Positions 17,964 through 25,062 of a stretch of DNA of 33,101 nt are shown one piece after another; the first letter of the stretch is position 1; each line of letters opens with the position of its first letter. Origin of the DNA: Gammaproteobacteria bacterium (lineage in GTDB: Bacteria > Pseudomonadota > Gammaproteobacteria > SZUA-152). Under the pieces are notes generated by a model. That model was not told the origin of the DNA and searched no databases. It saw only the letters and a list, made by a program, of their open reading frames with translations. Made by a program: the position numbers and the translations under genes. The stretch spans positions 1 to 33,101 of the forward strand of contig WFQM01000254.1 of NCBI GenBank assembly GCA_015487095.1, given 5' to 3'.

Positions 17964-18481
17964 ATTCAAATATCAGGATTGTAATATCAAACATCGCTGA
18001 TGCCACTGCGTAAATTATCGAAAAATTAGCAGCCAAATATCATCGTAAAATATCTTGACAGTTTACACATCCCCCTTCCCAGAAAGGAAGAAAGATCAGC
18101 AAATACTTTAAAAACAACAAGTTGAGTTAACTGATAAATACGCAAGGTTTTTATCGAAAAGAACTGGTACTTCCGACAATTTTGTTGGCAGTAAATTTCC
18201 AGCCAATGACAACAAAAAAACAGGCTTATTAGAAAATAAAATAAATCATATCACTATAATTCAACTCAAAATGACCAGGAGCAGACTGAGTGATCTATAT
18301 ATTTAACAATCAGATGAAGAGTTTTATTTCAAGTAAAGAGGCCAATAGGCATGATATCTGTTTAAATTAATACAGAGACACGAAACAAAAAATGGCATTA
18401 GCAAGTTTTTATCATTCAAATCACCTTACCAAAGACTTTAACAGGTTGACACATTGCAAGTAATAACCGATCATCACCCGC

Positions 18482-18547
18482 GATTATTATTTAGTGGTAA
18501 TAGGATTATCACGTAGTGGCACTGGGACTATCACGCAGGCGGCGCAC
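18482..18547. repeat. Three 22-bp degenerate tandem repeats
   Basis: Copies begin at 18482, 18504 and 18526, exactly 22 bases apart. The first two share GATTAT, four variable bases, then TAGTGG. The second and third share GA(T/C)TATCACG. A spacing of about two helical turns fits repeated protein-binding sites, or a short decayed repeat array. Confidence 0.6.
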
Positions 18548-19272
18548 TTGAGACATATCTTTAGCTATTCAAGGTTAAAACGCTCAGCCATACGATCATG
18601 GACGAAACAAAAAATGAAATACAACTCTTACCTACCCCCCACACATATCCATCAATATGGTCTTTACGGCTCGAAACCAGGGAAGACGTAATTATGAATC
18701 CTATGTTGGGTATACAAATGCCGCTCAGCGATTAAATAGAAAAAATTGGGGTGTATTATTTCTCCACTTAACTTTTAATCCCGCACCCCATAATACAGAC
18801 CTCCTGTGAAAACAGGAAACGGCTTGAGACGCAGGTATTATCTCATGAATGCGAATACTGCCAGCCAGGGTGATGAAATATTTAATGAGCCAGGATTCAG
18901 AAAATACGCTGCGCACCGCATGCTGCCATGATGACAGAGCGCTGCTCGACCATGTTGAACATACTTTGCATATCAATGATGTGAAATATGTGAAATAGAT
19001 GGATACATTTTGTGATAAATAGCGTCTGATCTTTGGGGAACTAACACCAAATTATTTTGGTGGCTTAACAAGCTATTCAGGCTTAACCAAGAATAAGTAC
19101 CGAAAAACCTACACATGTTAATAACATAACTTACAGATACACATATCAAGAAACATCGAGTTCAGCGTTTAGGGCATTTTCAAGTCAGCTTAGGTTATAT
19201 CAAGTCTAATCTGGTTCTGCCTCACTCACATATGTTTTCTGTAACATAAAGGAATATGCAGGTAACCCTTCT

Positions 19273-20025
19273 TTGAATAATTGCTCAATGTATTTGGTAG
19301 AAACACACAAACAATCAGGCATCCAGCACCACAATGGTGGCAAGCCTGAAGTTATGTTTATGGTCTCAAATAAACCAGGGCTTATTCTCGATTTGGGTGA
19401 ATACAGCGATAAAGCGATTGAAGTGCTGGAGCATAATGTAACGCGTAACCCCCTATACTTACGCAGCCATGTTCAAAGAATCTACCTTTACAGAAAAATT
19501 AAAAATGGTGATGCTTTGTATGGTGCCCTATTGGATCTGTTTATAGCGCTCAACACTAAAGGTTTTGAAATAAGGCAACGCTTATTGTTTGAATCCAAAT
19601 GTTACTTGGATTCTCATCATTTCAATGTGCTATATCAGCGATTAGGTAATGGCATAAATGCATCAACTGTATTGCCGTTAAGCTACTATTCACGGCTCTC
19701 GAAAGGATTGATCGGCACAATCGACTTACTCATCAGCAATCATTCGACTACATATGAGGCGCGTGACCCTCAAATAGAAGCGCATGAATATTTGGAATAT
19801 GGGGAAGTGGATGAAGCAAGGAAAGTTTTAGAGATCGCGGTGTTAAAAGAGCCTTGGCGTAAAGAGTTACACATAGACTTACTTGAGATATATAAAGCAT
19901 CTCGCGATGCAGACAACTGTGATGCAATGTATCGCCGGCTGGCTGATAAATTTATTCCTGACCATCACGCGTGGATACAAACGGCAAAACACATTCATCT
20001 GGCCACAGGAGATATAGATGGATAA
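19273..20025 (+). CDS. FimV-like TPR protein, first gene of the GTPase operon
   Basis: 250 residues, soluble, no signal peptide. An N-terminal TPR-like pair (DLGEYSDKAIEVLEHNVTRN) is followed near residue 165 by a segment closely resembling the TPR of FimV: D-P-Q-I-E-A-H-E-Y-L-E-Y-G-E-V-D-E-A-R-K, then V-L-K-E-P-W-R-K-E-L and L-L-E-I-Y-K-A. FimV proteins organise cell poles and type IV pilus signalling, so a polarity or pilus adaptor role is plausible but inferred. The start is uncertain: TTG at 19273 has AGG ten bases upstream; ATG at 19288 has none. The last eight bases overlap the next gene, indicating translational coupling. Confidence 0.7.
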   Translation: MNNCSMYLVETHKQSGIQHHNGGKPEVMFMVSNKPGLILDLGEYSDKAIEVLEHNVTRNPLYLRSHVQRIYLYRKIKNGDALYGALLDLFIALNTKGFEIRQRLLFESKCYLDSHHFNVLYQRLGNGINASTVLPLSYYSRLSKGLIGTIDLLISNHSTTYEARDPQIEAHEYLEYGEVDEARKVLEIAVLKEPWRKELHIDLLEIYKASRDADNCDAMYRRLADKFIPDHHAWIQTAKHIHLATGDIDG

Positions 20026-21250
20026 TCATACAAGGCCTGTAAAAATTGCGGCATTAGGCATGGAACAACGCACCTACAGTACGCTGCAATTATTTTTTCA
20101 TGAACATTGCAAGGATAGCTACGTTCTGGTGGAAGAAAATTCTGCTGACATCAGCATAATAGATATGGATGGATTTCAGGCACACAGAATGCTGGAAGAA
20201 CATAAAAAACATTACCCCAATCAACCTTCAATCCTGATTTCCCTCTCCCATGACAAAGCGTATGATGCGGTATATATTCGCAAGCCGATTATGCTAGAAG
20301 CTCTTTCCTCAGCCCTGCTCAAAGCAAAAGAACGATTACAGCAACCTGTTGCGAAAGTACCCGCCCCAGAAGTGCCTACTGTGGGAATAGCGCCACAGTT
20401 ACAAATAGTTGCCAGCAATCCAGAAACAGTCACCCCGCTGTTACTGAATAACGTTGTTCATAACCCACATAAAATCGCAAGGCAGGAAAAACCAGCTTCC
20501 AAACATTTTAATCAATACCGATATTCAGCAAATTTTCTAACTGAAGACGCCGACCTGGAGCACATCAATACCAAACTGGCCGAGAACTTCAACCCCGACA
20601 ATCCTATACAAATAGCCAAGTTTCAATACCAGCCTGAGCAAACGCTACAGGGATATTTTCAGCAAGCGTATTTCACTGCACTACAAAAACAACAAAACGT
20701 ACTCTTAAAAGGGGTTTGGCGTCCAATAACCATACTTCACGAATCAAAACAATTAAGAGTTGAAAAAAACTTCCGCCATTTATATGCACTGTCTGGAATG
20801 CTTTTTGATAAATCCAACGTTTCGATCACCGTTCTGGATAATAACGTGGACTGTGAACCCGGCCTGCATGAAACAGTTTTACCGGCAGAGCCTTTTCTGT
20901 GGAAGTTAGCCATGCGCACATCACGCGGGCGTGTGCCAGCAAACACAAATTTCACCGCGCCCATCAAACTAATACGCTGGCCTAATTTTACACGGACAAT
21001 CATCACGCCCCATGCACTTAGAATTGCCGCGTTATGGGCAAGACAACCAACATCCCTGATGGATACAGCGAGTTATTTAGCGGTTCCATTACAACATGTA
21101 TTTATGTTTTATACCGCAGCCGTTTCACTGAATTTTGTAGCGCCGGTAATAACTGAAGAAAATCATTCAACCACTGCGCTACCGCCAGTCAAACGTCACC
21201 GATACCGGAAAATTTTTCAAAATTTACTTGAACGACTACGTAATAATTAA
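20018..21250 (+). CDS. Degenerate receiver-domain protein with C-terminal winged-helix-like region
   Basis: 410 residues. Residues about 7-108 follow the receiver fold: V-K-I-A-A-L-G, then D-I-S-I-I-D49-M-D51-G, S-I-L-I-S-L-S and a K89-P90 pair. The acidic pair after strand 1 is missing (G-M-E-Q-R instead of D-D), so metal-dependent phosphorylation is doubtful. A disordered linker runs to about 165. The C-terminal region ends in a helical stretch (HALRIAALWARQPTSLMDTA, then L-Q-H-V) that reads like a winged helix, comparable in position to DUF742 proteins of Streptomyces conservons. It overlaps the TPR gene by eight bases. Probably an adaptor or effector in the GTPase circuit; no family name given. 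Confidence 0.65.
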   Translation: MDNHTRPVKIAALGMEQRTYSTLQLFFHEHCKDSYVLVEENSADISIIDMDGFQAHRMLEEHKKHYPNQPSILISLSHDKAYDAVYIRKPIMLEALSSALLKAKERLQQPVAKVPAPEVPTVGIAPQLQIVASNPETVTPLLLNNVVHNPHKIARQEKPASKHFNQYRYSANFLTEDADLEHINTKLAENFNPDNPIQIAKFQYQPEQTLQGYFQQAYFTALQKQQNVLLKGVWRPITILHESKQLRVEKNFRHLYALSGMLFDKSNVSITVLDNNVDCEPGLHETVLPAEPFLWKLAMRTSRGRVPANTNFTAPIKLIRWPNFTRTIITPHALRIAALWARQPTSLMDTASYLAVPLQHVFMFYTAAVSLNFVAPVITEENHSTTALPPVKRHRYRKIFQNLLERLRNN

Positions 21251-21282
21251 TATTGCTCGTAGAATTAAAGTAATAAAACCCT

Positions 21283-21828
21283 ATGACAAATTATAAAATA
21301 ATATTTACGGGCCCTGTTGGTGCTGGAAAAACCACAGCGATATCCTCGATATGTGATCGCCCCCCTGTCTCAACTGACAAAATTGCAAGTGATATGACAC
21401 GAGCTGTCAAAAAAACAACTACCGTAGCATGCGACTATGGCACAGTTCGTTTAAATGGCGGAGATTGCCTCCATCTTTATGGCACACCAGGCCAGGAGCG
21501 CTTTGATTTCATGTGGGATATCCTGGTATCAGGTGGAATTGGTTTAGTATTACTGCTGGACAATACACGACCAAACCCTTTCCAGGATATGGATTTTTTT
21601 CTTGACCAATTTCAAGACTTTATCAATCAAACCCAAATTGCAATTGGTGTCACGCAAATGGATCGCAAGTCAGCACCCTGTATTGATGATTACCATAACC
21701 ATTTGAGCAAACAGGGATTGACTATTCCAATTTTTGACGTGGATGCCCGTAAACGACAAGATGTTTCATTACTGATTAAAGCATTACTTTTTTCACTGGA
21801 CCCTGGCCTGATAGAAAACAATGACTGA
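21283..21828 (+). CDS. Small Ras-like GTPase, COG2229/MglA-related
   Basis: 181 residues, a bare GTPase domain. G1 is GPVGAGKTT (10-18). Switch I contains K-T-T-T (44-47) with A-C-D-Y-G after it. G3 is Y-G-T-P-G-Q-E-R-F (66-74), with Gln71 at the Ras Gln61 position. G5-like D-A-R-K-R is at 154-158. The G4 motif is T-Q-M-D (124-127) instead of N-K-x-D, which may weaken guanine specificity. The context F-D-F-M-W-D-I-L is typical of COG2229 proteins, which usually neighbour roadblock genes. MglA and its relatives switch at cell poles with roadblock proteins as partners; two such partners are encoded downstream. It overlaps the next gene by eight bases. Confidence 0.9.
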   Translation: MTNYKIIFTGPVGAGKTTAISSICDRPPVSTDKIASDMTRAVKKTTTVACDYGTVRLNGGDCLHLYGTPGQERFDFMWDILVSGGIGLVLLLDNTRPNPFQDMDFFLDQFQDFINQTQIAIGVTQMDRKSAPCIDDYHNHLSKQGLTIPIFDVDARKRQDVSLLIKALLFSLDPGLIENND

Positions 21829-22462
21829 TTTCACCGTTAAAGAAAACCTTTACATTTATCCCACACCAGCTGGTGCGTATTATGCGGTATCAAGCCCTAC
21901 GGATGATCCCGCAAAAAAATTATTACGTACACTGTTTCAATTTATAGAAACCCCATCCTTGACGATTGATGAGTTACATCTATACACAGGCATAAAAGAT
22001 AAAAATGAAATTACTGCACTATTAAAACGCATGCAAAGCCTGGATTGGTTACAGGGCTGCGAAGAACCACAGGGCGCTCCTTTAGGTGACTTTGAGAAAA
22101 TATTGCCCGAATTATTATCACCACTATCCAACAGAGGAAATGTGTTACTAGCTGATAACCTGGGATTTCATATTGCCTATAATGGCTTTAATTACGAAAC
22201 AGTGGAACAATTGTCCGCATTAAGCGCCGACATATCTTCTTTGCATGAACGACATATAGGATTGTTAGAAAACAACCTTGGCCTGAACTCCAGCGCTTGG
22301 GCAATCGTAGATGCTGCCGGGAACAGTCAAGTAGGATTTTGGCCACTGTACATCGGTGAACAACGATTCGTATTGGTTATAGGTGGGCTACCCCGCATGA
22401 ACCAACCAATATTGATATCATTGATATGGGCTTTAAATATGCGCTTTGCTAAAGAGAATTAA
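21821..22462 (+). CDS. Winged-helix plus roadblock-like protein
   Basis: 213 residues. Residues about 25-80 read like a small winged helix (AKKLLRTLFQFIETPSLTID, then E-I-T-A-L-L-K-R-M-Q-S-L-D-W-L). From about 105 the pattern is that of a Roadblock/LC7 fold: N-V-L-L-A-D-N-L-G-F-H-I-A, then E-Q-L-S-A-L-S-A-D-I, then Q-R-F-V-L-V-I-G-G. Roadblock proteins act as GTPase-activating or scaffold partners. The ATG overlaps the GTPase stop, so the two are translated together and are likely partners. It resembles a fusion of the DUF742 and roadblock parts of conservons, which is my comparison and not a known annotation. Confidence 0.7.
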   Translation: MTDFTVKENLYIYPTPAGAYYAVSSPTDDPAKKLLRTLFQFIETPSLTIDELHLYTGIKDKNEITALLKRMQSLDWLQGCEEPQGAPLGDFEKILPELLSPLSNRGNVLLADNLGFHIAYNGFNYETVEQLSALSADISSLHERHIGLLENNLGLNSSAWAIVDAAGNSQVGFWPLYIGEQRFVLVIGGLPRMNQPILISLIWALNMRFAKEN

Positions 22463-22501
22463 CATAACCTCCTTTAATTTCAACAGATATAGAGAAAAAA
22501 A

Positions 22502-23092
22502 ATGATAGACAAAAAAGGAAATATTATTAAACCCGACTTTATTGAGCTTACACGTTATGCCAAACAATTTTCAGGTTTAACAATTGAGAAAGAGAATGTA
22601 TTATTAAGCGTGAAGGATGAGGTTGCTCCATTACTTGGCACCGTAACCGATAATTTTTACGATGCAATGAATGACATACCTGAGGCAGCATCTTACCTGG
22701 AGGGACGCATAACGGGACTGAAACAAACCCACTTAAACTGGATGAACAGCGTCTTCACCGGCCCTTACAATGAAGAATACACAGAGTCAATGTACGATGT
22801 TGGCGACATTCATGTTCGAGTTAATCTACCCGTGGAATTTATGAGCGGTGGTGTTACTCTTATATGCAACGAACTTTATAAAATAATTTTCGAGCTATAT
22901 GGCGAGGATTCTGTAAAAACACACAACATCATTAGCGCCATAAACTCTGCACTGGGATTTTCACTATTTGTAATGCAAAAATCCTATAATGCCTCTGTTG
23001 ATGAAGCCTTGAATAAATTTTTATTGATAACGGGCATGAGTGAAGCCTTGTTTGCAAAATTATCTTCCTCATTCAATGCAACTAAACCCTAA
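22502..23092 (+). CDS. Stand-alone protoglobin/globin-sensor domain
   Basis: 196 residues with no output domain. The region F-S-G-L-T, then L-L-G-T-V-T-D-N-F-Y, then D-V-G-D-I-H104-V-R-V-N-L-P-V-E-F-M is the protoglobin signature; His104 is the proximal haem ligand and Tyr53 a candidate distal residue. In globin-coupled sensors this domain reads oxygen, NO or CO and feeds a fused kinase, cyclase or chemotaxis domain. Here nothing is fused and the neighbours are a GTPase and two roadblock proteins, so signalling would have to pass by protein contact. It lies 39 bases after the previous gene and 42 before the next, in the same operon. Confidence 0.88.
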   Translation: MIDKKGNIIKPDFIELTRYAKQFSGLTIEKENVLLSVKDEVAPLLGTVTDNFYDAMNDIPEAASYLEGRITGLKQTHLNWMNSVFTGPYNEEYTESMYDVGDIHVRVNLPVEFMSGGVTLICNELYKIIFELYGEDSVKTHNIISAINSALGFSLFVMQKSYNASVDEALNKFLLITGMSEALFAKLSSSFNATKP

Positions 23093-23134
23093 ACTTTATT
23101 CAACCTGACACCTTACTAGTAGGAGCACATAATA

Positions 23135-23497
23135 ATGCGACAAGAAATGCTTGGTTCAATTCTCAACGAGCTGAACGGCTCATCAGTAGATATAGAAGCA
23201 TCAGCAGTAATTTCAACTGATGGATTACTGATTTCATCTGTATTACCCCATGACATGGATGAAGACCGTGTTGGCGCAATGAGCGCGGCCATGATATCGC
23301 TCGGAGATCGAACGGCGCAAGAATTATCCAGGGGTGAATTAGAACAAGTACTTGTTAAAGGCGGCACAGGCTACATTCTGATGACTTATGCTGGTCAAGA
23401 TGCGGTAATCACTGTGCTGGCCAAACCAAAAGCAAAACTTGGTTTGATTTTCCTTGATGTAAAACGGGCTGCAGAAAATATTGCCAAGGTACTTTAA
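23135..23497 (+). CDS. Roadblock/LC7-domain protein (MglB-like)
   Basis: 120 residues, one Roadblock/LC7 domain. It shows the pattern A-S-A-V-I-S-T-D-G-L-L-I-S-S, then A-M-S-A-A-M-I-S-L-G-D-R-T-A-Q-E-L, E-Q-V-L-V-K-G, and A-V-I-T-V-L-A-K-P-K-A-K-L-G-L-I-F-L-D. Such proteins dimerise and bind small GTPases, as MglB does with MglA. It has the best ribosome site of the operon (AGGAG ten bases before ATG), which suggests higher output than its neighbours. It is the last gene, followed by a GC-rich hairpin. With the roadblock-like protein upstream it could form a heterodimer. Confidence 0.93.
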   Translation: MRQEMLGSILNELNGSSVDIEASAVISTDGLLISSVLPHDMDEDRVGAMSAAMISLGDRTAQELSRGELEQVLVKGGTGYILMTYAGQDAVITVLAKPKAKLGLIFLDVKRAAENIAKVL

Positions 23498-23521
23498 ATA
23501 GATGCTATGGCGAATATAGAT

Positions 23522-23549
23522 AAGTCGCGCGCTTACTGCGCGCGCTTTA
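23522..23549 (+). terminator. Hairpin terminator after the GTPase operon
   Basis: GCGCGC (23527-23532), loop TTACT, GCGCGC (23538-23543), extended by flanking AAG/CTT. It is followed on the plus strand by a short TTTAT. It lies 30 bases after the roadblock stop. The T-run is weak, so efficiency may be moderate. Confidence 0.65.
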
Positions 23550-23625
23550 TCACCCCCCCCATTGAAACCTTAGGCAAGGCGCTGTGTGAAATTTCTTCCA
23601 CTGATTTCCAGCTGATCATATCGCA

Positions 23626-24315
23626 TTATTTTTCATCTACCGATGGCTTTAAAATAAAACAATAACCACGACCACGCAGTGTCTCGATAACATTTAGTGA
23701 GTTTTGTGGGTCCAGCTTGCGACGCAAACGCCCGACGAACACCTCAATCACATTGCTGTCACGATCGAAATCCTGAGCATAAATATGCTCGGTCAATTCC
23801 GCTTTAGAAACAACCTGACCTGCACGTACTATTAAATACTCTAAGACCCGATATTCATACGCTGTAAGCTCAATGGGCTCATCATACATGGTGACTTTTT
23901 GCGCCAGCGAGTCTAGCGTTAAGGGTCCAAATATTACTACTGATTGCGTCCAACCTACAGCCCTGCGCAACAAAGCTCTGATACGCGCAATCAATTCTTC
24001 CATATGGAAGGGTTTCACCAGATAATCATCACCACCTGCATCCAGCCCTTCCACTTTATCCTGCCAGCGGTCACGTGCGGTTAAAATCAAAATAGGGAAA
24101 TCTCGTCCCGCTGCACGCAACTGGCGAATCACTTCAATACCCGAAATTTCTGGCAAGCCGAGATCCACAACCCCTACATCGATAGGGTATTCCTGGCCAA
24201 AAAACAACCCTTCTCGCCCATCAGCTACGTCATCAACGGCGAAACCTTCCTGTCGCAATCGTGTTGCCAACTGCGTCCGCAACTGTTCTTCATCTTCAAC
24301 AATTAATACGCGCAT
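23626..24315 (-). CDS. OmpR-family response regulator, PhoP/QseB-like
   Basis: 229 residues. The receiver domain has the acidic pair E7-D8-E9, phospho-acceptor D51 in V-V-D-L-G-L-P, T79 and K101-P-F. The segment F-P-I-L-I-L-T-A-R-D-R-W-Q-D-K-V-E-G-L-D-A-G is very close to PhoP of Pseudomonas and enterics. The C-terminal winged helix (L-T-A-Y-E-Y-R-V-L-E-Y-L, then R-D-S-N-V-I-E-V-F-V-G-R-L-R-R-K-L) is the OmpR type. PhoP controls envelope and cation responses with the sensor kinase PhoQ, normally encoded just downstream. Here the downstream side is the tail of the GTPase operon, so the kinase must lie elsewhere or be missing. Confidence 0.9.
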   Translation of the reverse strand: MRVLIVEDEEQLRTQLATRLRQEGFAVDDVADGREGLFFGQEYPIDVGVVDLGLPEISGIEVIRQLRAAGRDFPILILTARDRWQDKVEGLDAGGDDYLVKPFHMEELIARIRALLRRAVGWTQSVVIFGPLTLDSLAQKVTMYDEPIELTAYEYRVLEYLIVRAGQVVSKAELTEHIYAQDFDRDSNVIEVFVGRLRRKLDPQNSLNVIETLRGRGYCFILKPSVDEK

Positions 24316-24641
24316 TTGTATGTCGCTGCTAATGTTTTAAAAGGTTTCCAGTATGGCAGGATGAAAAAACCAGCATACCCAAGACTTCCCCACCACTAAC
24401 ATGAGGAATTATCGCATGAATATCAAGCATGCATAGAAAACACGAAGGAAAGTCAGGCAAAGATGCCACGATCAACAGAAAAAGCAAAGATAGCTGGCTT
24501 GAGACAAGGATCACTCATCTCAAGCAAACCAAAGGTGGTGGTACTCACCAAAAATGCGGACTAGGCACCCAGGGGGTTGAGCGCCATTTCCTTGTCCTTT
24601 TAAAAATCGGATTTATGTCCTCAAACACAAATAACCTATTC
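24316..24641. other. Gap upstream of the PhoP-like gene
   Basis: About 325 bases without a gene. It must contain the promoter of the regulator. A 7-base inverted repeat CTTGAGA/TCTCAAG (24498-24504, 24518-24524) and a smaller GGTG/CACC pair nearby could be the end structure of the cytochrome transcript or an untranslated RNA. No T-run follows and no known riboswitch pattern fits. Confidence 0.4.
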
Positions 24642-24947
24642 TTAGAGTGCCAGTATAAAATCAACCAATTTTTCAATATTTTCATCGGAAACACGCGGTG
24701 AATACGGAGGCATAGGAGCTGCTCCCCATGTGCCTTTACCACCACCTTTCACTTTTCCGATCAGGTTTGCCTTGGCACCGGCATCACCCTTGTACTTGTC
24801 AGCCACTTCTTTCCATCCGGGCCCAACAATCTTTTTATCGATGCTATGACAGGCCAGACAACCACTCTTCTTTGCCAATTCCAGATCAGCCATTGCACTG
24901 CCTGAAGCCAACATCATCACACTTGCTGCTAAAATGATCTTTTTCAT
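24642..24947 (-). CDS. Class I cytochrome c, c-551/c8 type
   Basis: 101 residues with a signal peptide (ends A-M-A before DLELAKK). The haem motif is C30-L-A-C-H34 and the axial ligand is Met79 in A-P-M-P-P-Y. The helix S-D-E-N-I-E-K-L-V-D-F-I-L-A-L closes the fold. Size (about 81 residues mature), the V-G-P-G-W/F-K-E-V-A pattern and the Met loop match c-551-type periplasmic electron carriers of denitrifiers and aerobic gammaproteobacteria. The ribosome site GGAG is eight bases before ATG. No oxidase or nitrite reductase gene is adjacent, so the partner is unknown. Confidence 0.93.
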   Translation of the reverse strand: MKKIILAASVMMLASGSAMADLELAKKSGCLACHSIDKKIVGPGWKEVADKYKGDAGAKANLIGKVKGGGKGTWGAAPMPPYSPRVSDENIEKLVDFILAL

Positions 24948-25062
24948 TTTAAATCTCCATCGTTTTTATTTGGAACGATTTCTCAACCGATAAGTACAAG
25001 GTACAGGGAAGAAGCTGAACACAAACTGAACGTACTTGCGAAAATAATGATAAAACCGACAA

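Larger units (their letters stand above)
17314..19272. other. AT-rich 2-kb gap with no convincing gene
   Basis: No reading frame here shows a family resemblance. Visible items are: a 9-base inverted pair TGGCTCTCT/AGAGAGCCA (17340-17348, 17423-17431) in the leader of the ATPase gene; a hairpin at 17703-17716; an 8-base inverted repeat (17926-17963); three 22-base repeats (18482-18547); and a promoter-like TTGACA, 17-base gap, GATCAT at 18446-18474. A perfect AGGAGG lies eight bases before a 7-codon minus-strand frame near 18806, as if the start of a lost gene. The gap separates two divergent operons and must hold both promoters. A small RNA is possible but not shown. Confidence 0.5.

Noticed and set aside
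18725-18976. 83-residue minus-strand frame in the gene-poor gap
   Set aside because: No family pattern; other frames in the same stretch look equally open in pieces. A decayed gene is possible but cannot be supported.
24429-24600. Possible cyclic di-GMP riboswitch between the regulator and the cytochrome gene
   Set aside because: GCAAAG-like words occur, but the conserved GEMM core and its stem order are not present.
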